Source: Isoetes taiwanensis (Eukaryota; Streptophyta; Lycopodiopsida; Isoetales; Isoetaceae). Taken from it: a stretch of 64,000 nucleotides of DNA. The translations under genes were made by a program, and so were the position numbers. Below, one piece after another: positions 11,635 to 21,539 of the stretch (positions are counted from its first letter, which is position 1; each line of letters opens with the position of its first letter). The notes under the pieces were generated by a model, which saw only the letters and a program-made list of their open reading frames with translations, made no database searches and was not told the origin of the DNA. The stretch covers positions 186,001 through 250,000 of the forward strand of contig JAJEKV010000296.1 in the NCBI GenBank assembly GCA_021234155.1. Direction: 5' to 3'.

Positions 11635-11720
11635 AGATAAGATAAGATAAGATAAGATAATTTTTTACGTCCACGGGAACCCAACGGGTTATGGGACGGC
11701 ACATGCGGCCCTAAAACAGG
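11635..11720 (-). mobile_element. Possible LINE/SINE 3' tail with GATAA repeat
   Basis: A (GATAA)n run is followed by TTTTTTACGTCCACGGGAAC. The complement of the same junction occurs at 43990-44045, where GATCCCGTGGACGTAAAAA runs into CTTATCTTATCTTAT. Two short pieces that share a unique stretch joined to a simple repeat are typical of 3' ends of non-LTR elements. No coding sequence is attached. Confidence 0.45.
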
Positions 11721-12311
11721 CATGAATTGTAGATTTGAAAAGGGAATCCACTTGATACAACTGTTAAAACGATTGATGAAGATGACAACAACAAAGAAAA
11801 CCTTCATGCTAAGCGAGTTCCACTTGATATTTAAAACTCTTTGACCTAATCGAGTTCAAGTGCCATTATTATTTATTATTTGACTTGCATTCTTCCTAGA
11901 GTACTTAAAATTGACTATCTTTGTCTATGCGCGCATAGACAAATCGCTATTCAAAAAGGTTCCGCTTGACGCTTAAAAACGAAATTGGCCTTGTTTAATG
12001 CAAATGTGATGATTACATTTTCATGAGCTTATATCTCTCCTACGTATTTGAACTAATGTGTCTTTCTCTATGTGCGCATAGGCTATGTGTAATGTATTTT
12101 GCAATCTTGTATCATAAAAGCCCATTTTTTGTTCTACTTTGACCACAATATTTTCACGCACTCCAAAAATGGTTCTTTTCAATGTGCAACCTTTTTTTTG
12201 TTGTTATGTTTTAAAAAATATGCCAAAAGTACCAAATTTTGGTGTTTTTGAAAAGGAATCCGCAATTGCACCACAGGTCATTAGTGCGTTTGCACCGTCA
12301 CCTTGTTTATA

Positions 12312-14410
12312 GCTTAGTTGTGCCAGAAATTGTTCTACCAAAATGCCATAAATGCTAGTATGCAAAATGTTTAGGTCATACCATGCAAGTTGTGTCAGTC
12401 AAGTACACAATTGATAAAGATACAATTCTCTACATGAGCATAACTCAACTCCATCTTTTTCTTATTTGTATGTCTTTGAATTAATTTAACACTTTCAAAA
12501 TAGTAACAACAGGTAGCATCACATGGACCTATCACTTCTATGTCATCCAAGACATGGTCTTCTCCAGATGTGCTCATGGTCTGCTCGGACCATCCATTTG
12601 CCCTTGCAAAATTGTAGAATATTCTAGTAAGGTCAGTAGCAATTTGAGAAATGCTGAAGTGTGAAGTAAACACCAAGCTGCTAAATAATTTGCATACCAC
12701 TATTGAGTTCAAGAAGTTCATCCAAAGATGATATTTGCAATCGCAAGTTTCAGAGACCCCCGATATTTTAAACCCCAACAAAATAGCTATCTTATTAAAT
12801 GTTATATGTTGCTACGTGCTAGCTAACTATAGTCGTGTATTAAAGGTAAATTCGTCCATATTATTGGAAAATATTCAAGTAACATTTAAGATGTTGAGTT
12901 CAAAACGTTCGTCCAAGGACCTCAAATATGGCAAGTAAATTTACAATATATGTTAGCAAACATAAGTTTCAACCCAATTAGATATTGATACAAAAAAATG
13001 CAAATGAAGAATCTAAGTAGTTAAATACACATGCACTTTAGGAAAAATACATCCATGCAATCTTAGGAAATCTAACATAATCTAGCATAATCTTTGAGTT
13101 GAATTCATTCAATTTAGATGTTTGGCTAATAGATCTTGCATAATTCCATGGGGTTAAGGGTTCAAGGCATTCTATTGTTCTAGTGTTCTCTTAATATGCA
13201 TCAAGTCATGTCCTAGAGTGGTCAGTTTTTTCCTTAGAAAAACACAAACCTTCAATATCGATTTCTAGCATTCCATAGTTCAATATCGATTTCTAGCATT
13301 TGCCTTAGAAACACTACGTTCTGCCACTTTAGCAAGATCAAAATGGGATTTTGATGCACAAGTCTAGATTGCTTCCAGTCTTCTAAATTTTCGGTCAAAA
13401 AATATAATAGAGGTACTTAAAAAGAATTTATATAGGATGAGAAAAAAGTATAAGTGTGGCCGGTCACTCCTCTCGTGATCGGCCAATTAGCCCTAACCCT
13501 AACTTGCAATTGCTGGCTTCCCGGTTTCCTTTCCAAGCCATGGCCGCGCAGAGGCGGGACCTATGAGCATGTCGTAGAGCGCCTTACTTTCCAACATTGT
13601 CAGATTGTATTGCGTTGCTGGGTTTCTTCTATGAGTGAAAGGTGGTTTTCTTGATGATGGAGGTGATTTCAACATTTTACTTGCAGTCTTTAGGCAATGA
13701 TTATAATGTATTTAATTTGAGTTTCGAATTTGCATTCCACTACGATTCAAGTTTTGGCTTTTTTGTTTTCATCGAAGTCTGTATCTGATGTTATTCTTTC
13801 TGTCTTTCCTTTTACGTAGAAGGATGGATTTTGTATGACTACTACCCTGTGGAATGGGCAGTTTTTTTGCTAGAGCTCATTCTTCATTAGGTTTCATTTT
13901 GCTGCCTTCAGATCTTTGTCTTCGTGGAAAGGCGGGTGTGAGCCAAGAAGGCATGATCTTTTATACGATTTGACAAAGAAAAGGAAGTCTAGGATCTGAT
14001 TAAATGGATAATTGCTTCTGGGCAATCATCAAGGACGATACCTCTTTGCTTGCATGCATATAGATCTCTGAAGGTCATAGAGCAGGTAATGGAGTCCAGA
14101 TGTTCAGCAGGAAGAGAATAATCCGACCTCTGATGAACTCTAGCAGGGCGTCGAGACATAGCAAATGAATGCATTCTGCCATGGACTGCAGCTACACTTA
14201 TACCCGTGAGATTATTAATGTCCCATGCAGTAAAATTATTGGGTATCATATGTAGTATATATATGCAATAACTTTGATGTATATACCATCAATAATTCTG
14301 GTGGGTATATCTATGCATCAATTCGTGGAGTCCATCAACATTTGCCTCCGTCTAGCCATGGCACATTCTGGTCCTGAACGTGATTCTATTACTTGCAAGA
14401 TGAACCATGA
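12312..14410. other. Interval without recognised gene
   Basis: A 128-codon open stretch on the minus strand (12395-12781) has ordinary protein composition but no family I recognise. A short plus-strand ORF at 13454-13654 and a minus-strand ORF at 13989-14249 are likewise unassigned. From about 14356 to 14600 a plus-strand reading (MAHSGPERDSITCKMNHEDL, then one TGA, then DPFDVIIHLIWNREHQ) crosses into block A and may be part of a lost gene. Confidence 0.4.
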
Positions 14411-15119
14411 GGACCTCTGGCAGTGCCGCGAGAGGTATAGCGCTTGAAGACTGGCTGACCACTGTTGTGCTATCAATCCTGCACACCATTATCCTGATCC
14501 CTTCGATGTTATCATCCATCTTATATGGAATAGAGAGCATCAGTTGTTCATGATCGAAAGGATCTCTGGAGTGCCTGGTAACGATGATTCAAAAGAGTAA
14601 TAGTAGTTGCAGTCTTGTTGTAATTTGATTGTGATAATACTTCTAAATTCCAAATTGATTGACACTTTGTTTCAAATTGGGCGCCCGCCCAATTTCCCTG
14701 CAAAGGTAAGACTACCATTTGATAGCACCTTCGGGGGTTCAAATTGGGCGCCCGACAATTTCTTTGGGGAGGGTTGCATTAAGTTAAGATGGTCTTTTTT
14801 GCAAATTGGGCGCTCGCCAATTTGCCTTTGTAAAGAAAAGCCTCAGCCCACCCTTCAACTCACCTCCCGGTTGGTCAAATTGGGAAACCACCAATTTTCT
14901 CAAACAAGGATTGTTGTTCTATATGAATACAACCAATTCCCTCCAATTCCATAAATATCATTAGAACACAAATTGTATTCCATGATTCGAAATTTTCACA
15001 GATACAAGTTACAGATACAATGTACAAAAGTCACAGAGGCACATAAGTTATAACCTTGGTTGAACAGAGAGGTGATTGTTGAAATTGGGCAGGCGCCCAA
15101 TTTCAACAACTCTTCTAAG

Positions 15120-17560
15120 CTCCAACCTTGGTTCAGGGATCTGGGGGGTTCTCGATACGGTTGTCGATATCATTTTGTTGATCTTGCTCCTGCTGAGCAG
15201 CTTGCTTTGTGGCCTCCATCCTATTAAGGAATTATTCGTTGCTCAGTGAGCCACCTTCCTCATTCTCTACCTCACCTGACTCCTTCTCTTCATCTGATAT
15301 TCTGTCCAGATTGTCCACTTGCCTTTGCTATTCCTCATGCTCTCGCTCTTGCTCGTGCTCTTGATGTTGTTGACTTTGAGGTGTGTCTTTTACGAACGAT
15401 TCCTCTAGATCATTGTCCACTAGCTCATGGAATTTCGAGCTGCCGTCCATCATATCTTGGGTGTTCACCAGTTGCATGCCTGCCAACATACTATAGATAG
15501 ATCCTTACTTCCTATTCCTGCAGCCTTTTTTAATTATTCTATAAGGGATTCTTTACTTAGCCGGAGCGTGGACTGCAATTCTTGAACTGTCTGAGCAGAA
15601 AATGGAATTGTTGATGGAGTAGGATTTGGTAACTGCAAAGCCTTGGAACCAGATTTTTTCTTCTTGCCCTCTGTAATTTTCAGCCTCCGGCGGGCCAGAG
15701 ATTTCCTCTCGTCCAACATTATTTCTAGCTGATCGAAAATCTGCACAAGCTTGAGCTGCAGGTTCTCGTCGATCTCGAAGGAAGTAGCTTTGTAGCCTTC
15801 GCATAATGCTGCAAGACTGAATGGACCTCCAGAAAAGAAATCAAGAACGCTGCAACCCTCCATCATAAGTTTACGTACCAAATACATGCAGGTCTTGGCT
15901 TCTAATTGCTTTGACAGGAGAGGTCCGGACCCGCTTGCTGCACTCTTATCACCCCAGGGACGATACAAACAATACGTTGAAAGAGAAACTATTTCAGCAA
16001 AAACAATACACGCATAAATTTAGCGACCGCCCTATTTCAAAGAATATTACCTGCTGAGCATTACCTGCTATGAGGCGGAGTGGAGCGTCTTCCTTTCTTA
16101 GAGGAGGTGCCTAGTTGCTCTTCTGTTATTCGTTTCTTGAACACCCGAACCTCAGCAGAATGATCAGAAGACTCTCCTGCACTAGAGCTCGGATCAGAGG
16201 TTCGTGCTCTCTTCTCCATACCTCCAAGCATAACAGCTAGCGTCTCTATGCTGGGGTTACTTGTCAAAGATGTTCTTTTTTTCTTTGTAGCAGCCCTTGT
16301 CAACTACTACGTTCTTGGACTTCTCTGCACTTTTTTCTGCATCCCCCTTCTTGGGAACCCATAACGAGACTTCAACCAGGTCGAATCGTACACTTTTGGC
16401 TGGGCCTTGCCATGATATTCTGTATACAAGCCCTTGGACCTAGTCTGCTTGTGATCAAGAATCTACTGCCTCACTATATGGAAGCCATCTATAATGTCTC
16501 CATGCTTTCTAATTCATGATCTTTCCAGTCTCTCGTATGAGTTGAGCTAGCAACCCTTTGCGGCGTAGGAGTTTTGATTTTCAGTTATGCTTGCTGACAT
16601 GAGGTGGCGGTGCTTTGGTGGCAGATTCTTCACAGATGCCCTCGTGTGAACGTGCTTGTCCACAGATTTGATCCTCGAGTGTCAGCACTGCCCACTGTGC
16701 AAGCAAAGGGACGAGACCATTGAGCATTGTTTCTTTTTATGTGTTCATCTCCAGCCTGTTTGGTCTTGGTTGCTTTCTCTTTTTCATGTGACATTAACAA
16801 GTCTGGCTATTTATCCGGATACTTGGAATAAGTTACAGAGCCAAGCATTTCATTTAGCATCAGGATGGTTGTTGTGGTCCATCTGAAAGCGCAAAAGACT
16901 GTGTATCTTTCAGGGTTTGGATATTTCTCCTGCAGTTGTCCTCCAGGACGCACAAGCTAGAATTGCTAAGGCATACCATTGTTCTTCGCTTGCTCCTGCC
17001 AAGTGACAGTTGATATTTGAGTCCTATTTGAGTGTGTTGTCTTATGCATAGGCTGGTGGTTCTACTCAGTGGATCATGATTATCCTCTGAGACTTTATTC
17101 CTGCCTTTGCATTTGTATTTTACTTTTGGCTTGGAGTTTCAATAAAGTTTGTCGTTCTTCAAAAAAAAAAATGAGTTGGGGGTCATAAGTGGCCAAGGGT
17201 AGCCTGTATGCACGGAAGCACTTGTCCAATACGTCTTCCATATAAACTTCTATCTCACCGAGTACTTCTGCGTTCACTGCCATATCAATTGCTACGCCCA
17301 TATTACTTGTCTTCTTTCTCCCTGGCACGACAAAATACAAACACAAATCTTTGAGATTGTTTGTGCTCGACTTAGGGTTTACGTTTCCAATTTCGATGCA
17401 CCACGTGCACTTGTCAGCAACAGATGTAATTTCATCTGGAACTACATCCCTGAAATTGCACATCCTGATCTGTTTCTTTCACAGCAGCAACGGCCTGGGG
17501 TACCCCAGGTCCATAGCCAGACATGCGGGCAGTCTGTTTTGTCCTTGCCATTAATCCTGC
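15120..17560 (-). pseudogene. Broken element gene with DNA N4/N6-methyltransferase-like domain
   Basis: Reading the minus strand from 17560 down and skipping the LINE at 16545-17170, a long interrupted frame appears: an unknown domain (VADKCTWCIEIGNVNP) at 17463-17180; a stretch with LVEVSLWVPKKGDAEKS before about 16310; a basic Ser-rich piece (16303-16061); then an ORF at 15968-15534 that begins MYRPWGDKSAASGSG and contains CSVLDFFSGGPFSLAALCEG and ATSFEIDENLQ. The last resembles motif I and the following acidic strand of amino-methyltransferases that act on DNA (VLDPF-GSGT type), though the Gly pattern is altered. A coiled, basic segment and an acidic Gln-rich tail follow, to about 15120. 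Several stops interrupt it, and a DPPY-type catalytic motif was not found. Such domains occur in some mobile elements. Function is inferred from one motif region only. Confidence 0.5.
16545..17170 (+). mobile_element. 5'-truncated LINE with poly(A) tail inserted in block A
   Basis: The plus-strand ORF 16656-16886 has a reverse-transcriptase-type zinc knuckle (CPLCKQRDETIEHCFFLC, then QPVWSWL), the C-terminal zf-RVT domain of plant L1 LINEs. The element ends with a run of A at 17161-17171. ATGAGTTG occurs before the insertion (16537-16544) and after the tail (17171-17178), a clear 8-bp target duplication. Removing it rejoins the minus-strand element frame (DPQL continuing into IRETGKIMN). Copy 1 of block A keeps only the 3' end and poly(A) of this LINE (about 1930-2140), so the insertion predates the duplication. 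Confidence 0.85.
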
Positions 17561-17657
17561 ATTGCATCAAACAGGAATTAAATATCGCTTATAAGTAATG
17601 GCACGGTTTCAAAAGGCACTATGAAGTACAGGATGATCCCAAAGTATGACATGTAGG

Positions 17658-18470
17658 AAATTGGGCGGGCGCTCAATTTCCCAGTGGTGGCAAAGGGGAA
17701 CATTGGGCGACCAAATTTGCCAGTGAGAGGCATTTGTTGGAGAAATTGGGCGGGCGCCCAATTTGCCAAGTGTGAATGTGGAATGGTTCAAGGCAGTTGC
17801 TAAGTACGTGACCTGCATAGAGATGCACTTAATTAATGAATAGGGCTAAGTGATGGATGGTCTTGAGGCAGAGACACTTGTTAGGGAAATCGGGCGGGTG
17901 CCCAATTTACCAATGTGAAGTAAGGTGGAATGGGTCAAGGCGACCGTCAAGTACATGACCTCCACATAGATGATTGATGCACAGACACTTGTTAGGAAAA
18001 CGAGCGCCCAATTTACTAAGTGTGCAGCAAGGAGGAATGGTTCAAGGCAACTGTCAAGGGCATGACCTGCACAGAAGTGATTGAGGCTTAGACACTTTTT
18101 AGGGAAATTGGGCGGGCGCCCAATTTACTAAGTGTGCAGCAAGGAGGAATGCTTCAAGGCAATTGTCAAGTGCATGACCTGCACAGAGATGATTGAGGCA
18201 TAGACACTTTTTGGGGAAATTGGGCAGGCACACAATTTACTAAGTGTGAAGCAAGGTGGAATGGTTCAAGGCAACTGTCAAGTACATGACCTGCACAGAG
18301 ATGCACTTAATAGAGAAATAGGGTGGGCGCCCAATTTGACAAATGGTCTGGATGAGATGGCCATAGATGCACACAAATTGGATGGGCGCCTGATTTGCAA
18401 GTGTGAAGCGCTGTAAAATGGTTCGGGATATGGGGTTCGAAGGAATAATTGGGCGACCGCCTATTTTGCC
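17658..18470. repeat. Tandem array of ~110-bp units each carrying the 22-bp palindrome
   Basis: Units share AAGTGTG-AGCAAGG-GGAATGGTTCAAGGC, CATGACCTGCACAGA and GACACTTnTTAGGG and end in the palindrome. Palindrome positions: 17658-17679, 17743-17764 (perfect), 17887-17908, a half copy at about 17997-18014, 18105-18126 (perfect), 18217-18238, 18316-18337, 18375-18396 and a degenerate copy near 18447. Spacing is about 100-140 bp in the core and shorter at the edges. There is no coding signal. Confidence 0.9.
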
Positions 18471-19905
18471 CCGGCTGACCCTCCATGCCCTCGGAGCAGA
18501 TGCGCATTCTTGGGGCCAAAACGTGTGGGCTCCCAATTTCTCTAAGTTTCACTAGGGCAAGAGAAGGTACTTGTGAGAGCGGTAGTTCAAGGAAAAGTAG
18601 TAGATTATTGCAGCAACTTGAGGACAGACTCAGAATCAAGAGGTGATGGCTTCTTTTAAAGCAAATGGGGGAATAATTATAGGATAGATTAGATGCCATC
18701 TTGTTTTGGAGAGGAATATAAAAAGATTATAAACAGTTACAGTAACTAGAGAATGATGCAACTCCCGTGGTGCCTTGGTGGGGCGACTTTCCATCAGCAA
18801 TACAGAGCAGGATTTGTCGCCTTGATGTGGATGGGTGCCTTGTCGTAGATGCTAGTGACAGCAAAGCGTCTTCTTCGGAAGCGGAGCTTGGAACTGTTGA
18901 AAATGTGGCTATCCAGAAAAAAGATCACTTTTAAATAAGTCATGCACTGAGGTCGCACTGGTTTATGACAAGTGTCGAATTTCTGTTAGAATGGACTGTT
19001 GTAGTCCATAAATAATGGGCAGCCGCTGTGCTTCCCAAGAAACTGGGATGCCACGTGGCAATCCTGCATCCATGAATAGCAAGGCGCCACATGGCAACCC
19101 TTATTTGAAAATTATAATGAGAGACCGGTGGGCCATGGGTCCACAATTCAAATTTGAAATTCAAACAAAAGTTGAATATCCACACGTGCGCTAGATATAA
19201 TGACTTTGCGTATGTGTCCCAAACAAAATTATTAAACATTGTCCTTTATTAAATACACGTATATGGGGGGAAAATTTGAAATTTGAATTTGAATTTGCTG
19301 AGTAATTCAATTATCACTCCTTTAGCCACCAGATTGCGTTAATTGCTTTCTGCATTTGAATCAATCACTCTTGAGCGTCTAGTTTAATATAGTTGATTGA
19401 AGAATTTACATGGCGCACCTCACTCCTAAGGTAATTTTACTTCAAAAATGTAGATCTATACTTTTGGCAGTCTTGCTTGAGTTCGAATTCATATTTTCCT
19501 ATTGGTAAAACAATTTTTTGAAGATGCTTGTGTTTTACTGGTGTCATAACATGGATTTCAAGTTGTGTGCTTCCATGCTTAGTAATTATATAGACTCAAG
19601 ATGGAGCTATATATACTTTATCTTGTTGAATTGATTGAACTCCCTCTTCCTCAAACGGTCTAGCTTTGAATAAATTGCCTCTGTTTGGCCTGCCAATTTG
19701 CTGCTGCTTTTGAGATTGCAGGTTCAGCACTCAGTCCAAGTGCTGATACAAGTTGATGAGCCACCCAATCTGAGGAGTCACGGTCTTAGAGTCTTTAGCA
19801 ACCCCCCATTTTGAGGTCCCCTACTCCATTGCGTGCTCACGTGGACGGGCCCAATTTTGTCGGCCCTGAGAGCGAATGCACAAGATCCACGGGGCGAAGT
19901 GGCCC
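18471..19905. other. Interval without recognised gene
   Basis: A short plus-strand reading at about 18760-18930 (CRLDVDGCLVVDASDSKASS) ends in a stop. At 19410 an ATG opens MAHLTPK followed by a good GT donor, with a possible acceptor near 19720, but the downstream reading soon stops. Neither is convincing. The rest is AT-rich with no repeats beyond short homopolymers. Confidence 0.35.
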
Positions 19906-19910
19906 AATAC

Positions 19911-20200
19911 TAGCTTTCATGTTCTCCCCTGTGCAAGAAATGGAAGACAAATTGGGCTGGCTTCAATTTGGCTTTGCCCGTGTGCGGTAATAACATCCAG
20001 CACGGGCGAAATGTAATACAAGCTTTCATGTTCTCCCCTGTGCAAGAAATGGAAGACAAATTGGGCGGGCGCCCAATTTGGCTTGCCCGGCGTGCAACAT
20101 GCACATCATCCAATTCTAGCGACCCCCAATACTAGCTTTCATGTCCTTCCCTGTGCAAGAAATGGAAAACAAATTCGCAGTAACCAATTTGATTGCCTCG
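19911..20200. repeat. Three ~110-bp tandem units with palindrome
   Basis: Units start AGCTTTCATGTTCTCCCCTG at about 19912, 20021 and 20133, continue with GTGCAAGAAATGGAA-ACAAATT, and in the first two carry the block A palindrome (19949-19969 degenerate, 20058-20079 perfect). Isolated palindrome copies follow at 20274-20295, about 20332-20353 and 20378-20399, the last of the family in the window. The unit sequence differs from that of the 17.7-18.5 kb array, so only the palindrome is shared. Confidence 0.85.
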
Positions 20201-20878
20201 GTTTCAGACAAAGAAATGTAAACTTGAGAATTCAATTTCAGCCTAGTCGTCTCCTATGCGATGCTCCTAAAACATATTGGGCGGCCACCCAATTTGAGGC
20301 CCCCGGGAAATGCCAAAATGGCTTGGGCCTAAAATTGGATGTCTGTCCAATATGAGCTCCCGAGTGCACCATGGGTCAAATTGGGCATCCGCCCGATATG
20401 AGCTCCTGAATCGCGTCTGATGGTATTGCATTATCTTCTATTCTCACTAGCATGGCCCCAAGTTCTGATTCAAAGTATTGTGCAGGAAGTGTACATCTTC
20501 AAGGATGGTTGTGCTATTGCCAAAGCATTCGCGGAGGACTCTCACTAATGCCATTTTAGAGCCATCCCCACTGGAGCTGTCAGTGTTGGTGTTCAAGAGC
20601 TTTTTGAGGGGCACCACACCCTCCCATGGCCTACTCCGGATGCAGAAACTATAGGAGAAGCCAAGGGATCCTTCATTCTTTGGAGAGAGGGAGACGTCCA
20701 TAAATCCAATATAGAGGATGTGTTGTCCACGGCCAAAAAACAGAGAGTGGAATCTACTATCGAACCCATCCCCCACACGAGATACACTTTACTGGAGAAG
20801 GACTGTGAAATATGACACTCTTGTGACTCCATCCCTGCGGGAAAGGGTTTTATATCCTTTACTGGCCCAGATGATGCA

Positions 20879-21535
20879 GTGTGCGACCAGTTCCTAGGGT
20901 TGAAATGCATTGGAGTGTCTATTGTTGAGGGTTACCCCATTCCTGCGGAAGTGAAATTTCGCTGTCAGGCTTGTTTACAGGTACCAGAAGAAGATATGCT
21001 TGTAAGGTGGAGTAATGAATATGTTACAGTGGATGGTGTAAAAATATCCGAGATCTTGATTGCAAGGCCGACCGAGCAAGCAGATACTTTGTCAAGCCAA
21101 TGTAGCTCTGTTATTGAGAAGCATCCAAACTTCGAGCGCAAGTACACTTACCACTCCCATCAGTGCAGGCGGTTCCTGAGACAGCCTAAGATTGAACGGC
21201 TCAGCACTAGGGAGGCTATTTTGAAAAATCGAACGATGTTGTGTTGCAAACACAGGTGTTGTGCAAAGTTCTCACATAATCAGGTCATCAACATGCGCAA
21301 GGAATTCTATGCAATGAAGTCTAGCGACATGGTAAAATTTGTGTATGACATGCTTGGGAACAACATGAAAGGCCGTCGAATGGATCGTCTTGTGTTGCAT
21401 AGCAGGCTAGTCTGTGAGAGGCCTAGCATGCATTTTTGCCTAGCATGCATTTGTAGGGTTTTGTTGTGCATCGCAGGTTGTGGACCATCTAATAATAATC
21501 ACAAAATTAAATACATGTTTTTCAAAATGACATAA
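20879..21535 (+). CDS. Uninterrupted 218-codon ORF, mobile-element-like protein fragment
   Basis: Open from ATG to TGA without breaks, unlike nearly all other element ORFs here. The central part (CCKHRCCAKFSHNQVINMRK, then a region ending FVYDMLGN) has a Cys cluster, a short helix with R at the end and a hydrophobic helix. A similar arrangement (CCSLGYINKFNMSKLRAIRD) occurs at 34.2 kb, just before the transposase-like region of the 28.2-36.8 kb element. I therefore infer the N-terminal part of a related element protein rather than a host gene. The C-terminal 30 residues look like read-through into unrelated DNA. No promoter or introns are evident, and the exact family is not recognised. Confidence 0.45.
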   Translation: MCDQFLGLKCIGVSIVEGYPIPAEVKFRCQACLQVPEEDMLVRWSNEYVTVDGVKISEILIARPTEQADTLSSQCSSVIEKHPNFERKYTYHSHQCRRFLRQPKIERLSTREAILKNRTMLCCKHRCCAKFSHNQVINMRKEFYAMKSSDMVKFVYDMLGNNMKGRRMDRLVLHSRLVCERPSMHFCLACICRVLLCIAGCGPSNNNHKIKYMFFKMT

Positions 21536-21539
21536 CTTT

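Larger units (their letters stand above)
8836..12085. repeat. CTATGCGCGCATAG palindromes inside the 8.4-12.3 kb element
   Basis: A palindrome with core CTATGCGCGCATAG recurs: near 8836 (16-bp perfect, with flanking G and C), 9323-9340 (one change), 9786, 9815, 11920-11943 (24-bp perfect, arm TTTGTCTATGCG) and 12070 (degenerate). All copies lie between the inverted ends of this element and none was noticed outside, so the motif belongs to the element. Confidence 0.85.
8407..12311. mobile_element. 3.9-kb terminal-inverted-repeat element with captured PPR sequence
   Basis: Inverted ends are readable: AACAAGGTGAC at 8411-8421 and its complement at 12297-12307, continuing inwards as GCAAACGCACTAATGACCTG on both sides with only a few mismatches in about 31 bp. 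TATA lies directly outside both ends (8407-8410 and 12308-12311), a possible 4-bp target duplication; being palindromic it could also be part of the repeats. Just inside the left end are a GCAAACGCA/TGCGTTTGC hairpin and a GGAATCTTT-C-AAAGATTCC palindrome (8462-8480). No transposase is seen; the only recognisable gene is the PPR relic at 10474. This looks non-autonomous, of a class that can carry host gene pieces. Confidence 0.75.
14411..17679. repeat. Block A, copy 2 (fuller copy)
   Basis: Direct duplicate of 593-2652. It retains a segment of about 1.2 kb (roughly 15741-16962) missing from copy 1, containing a methyltransferase-like domain and the 5' part of a truncated LINE. Palindrome copies occur at 14674-14695 (perfect arms), about 14741-14761, 14803-14823, a degenerate one near 14877, 15082-15103 and 17658-17679. 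After the last palindrome the sequence passes into a tandem array absent from copy 1. Confidence 0.9.

Noticed and set aside
13490..13506. CCCTAACCCTAAC telomere-like sequence
   Set aside because: Only two units, and not the CCCTAAA plant form; chance occurrence.
17658..18470. Regularly spaced palindromic repeats resembling a CRISPR array
   Set aside because: Spacing is about 110 bp with homologous, not unique, spacers; the DNA is plant nuclear, with no cas genes. It is an ordinary tandem array.
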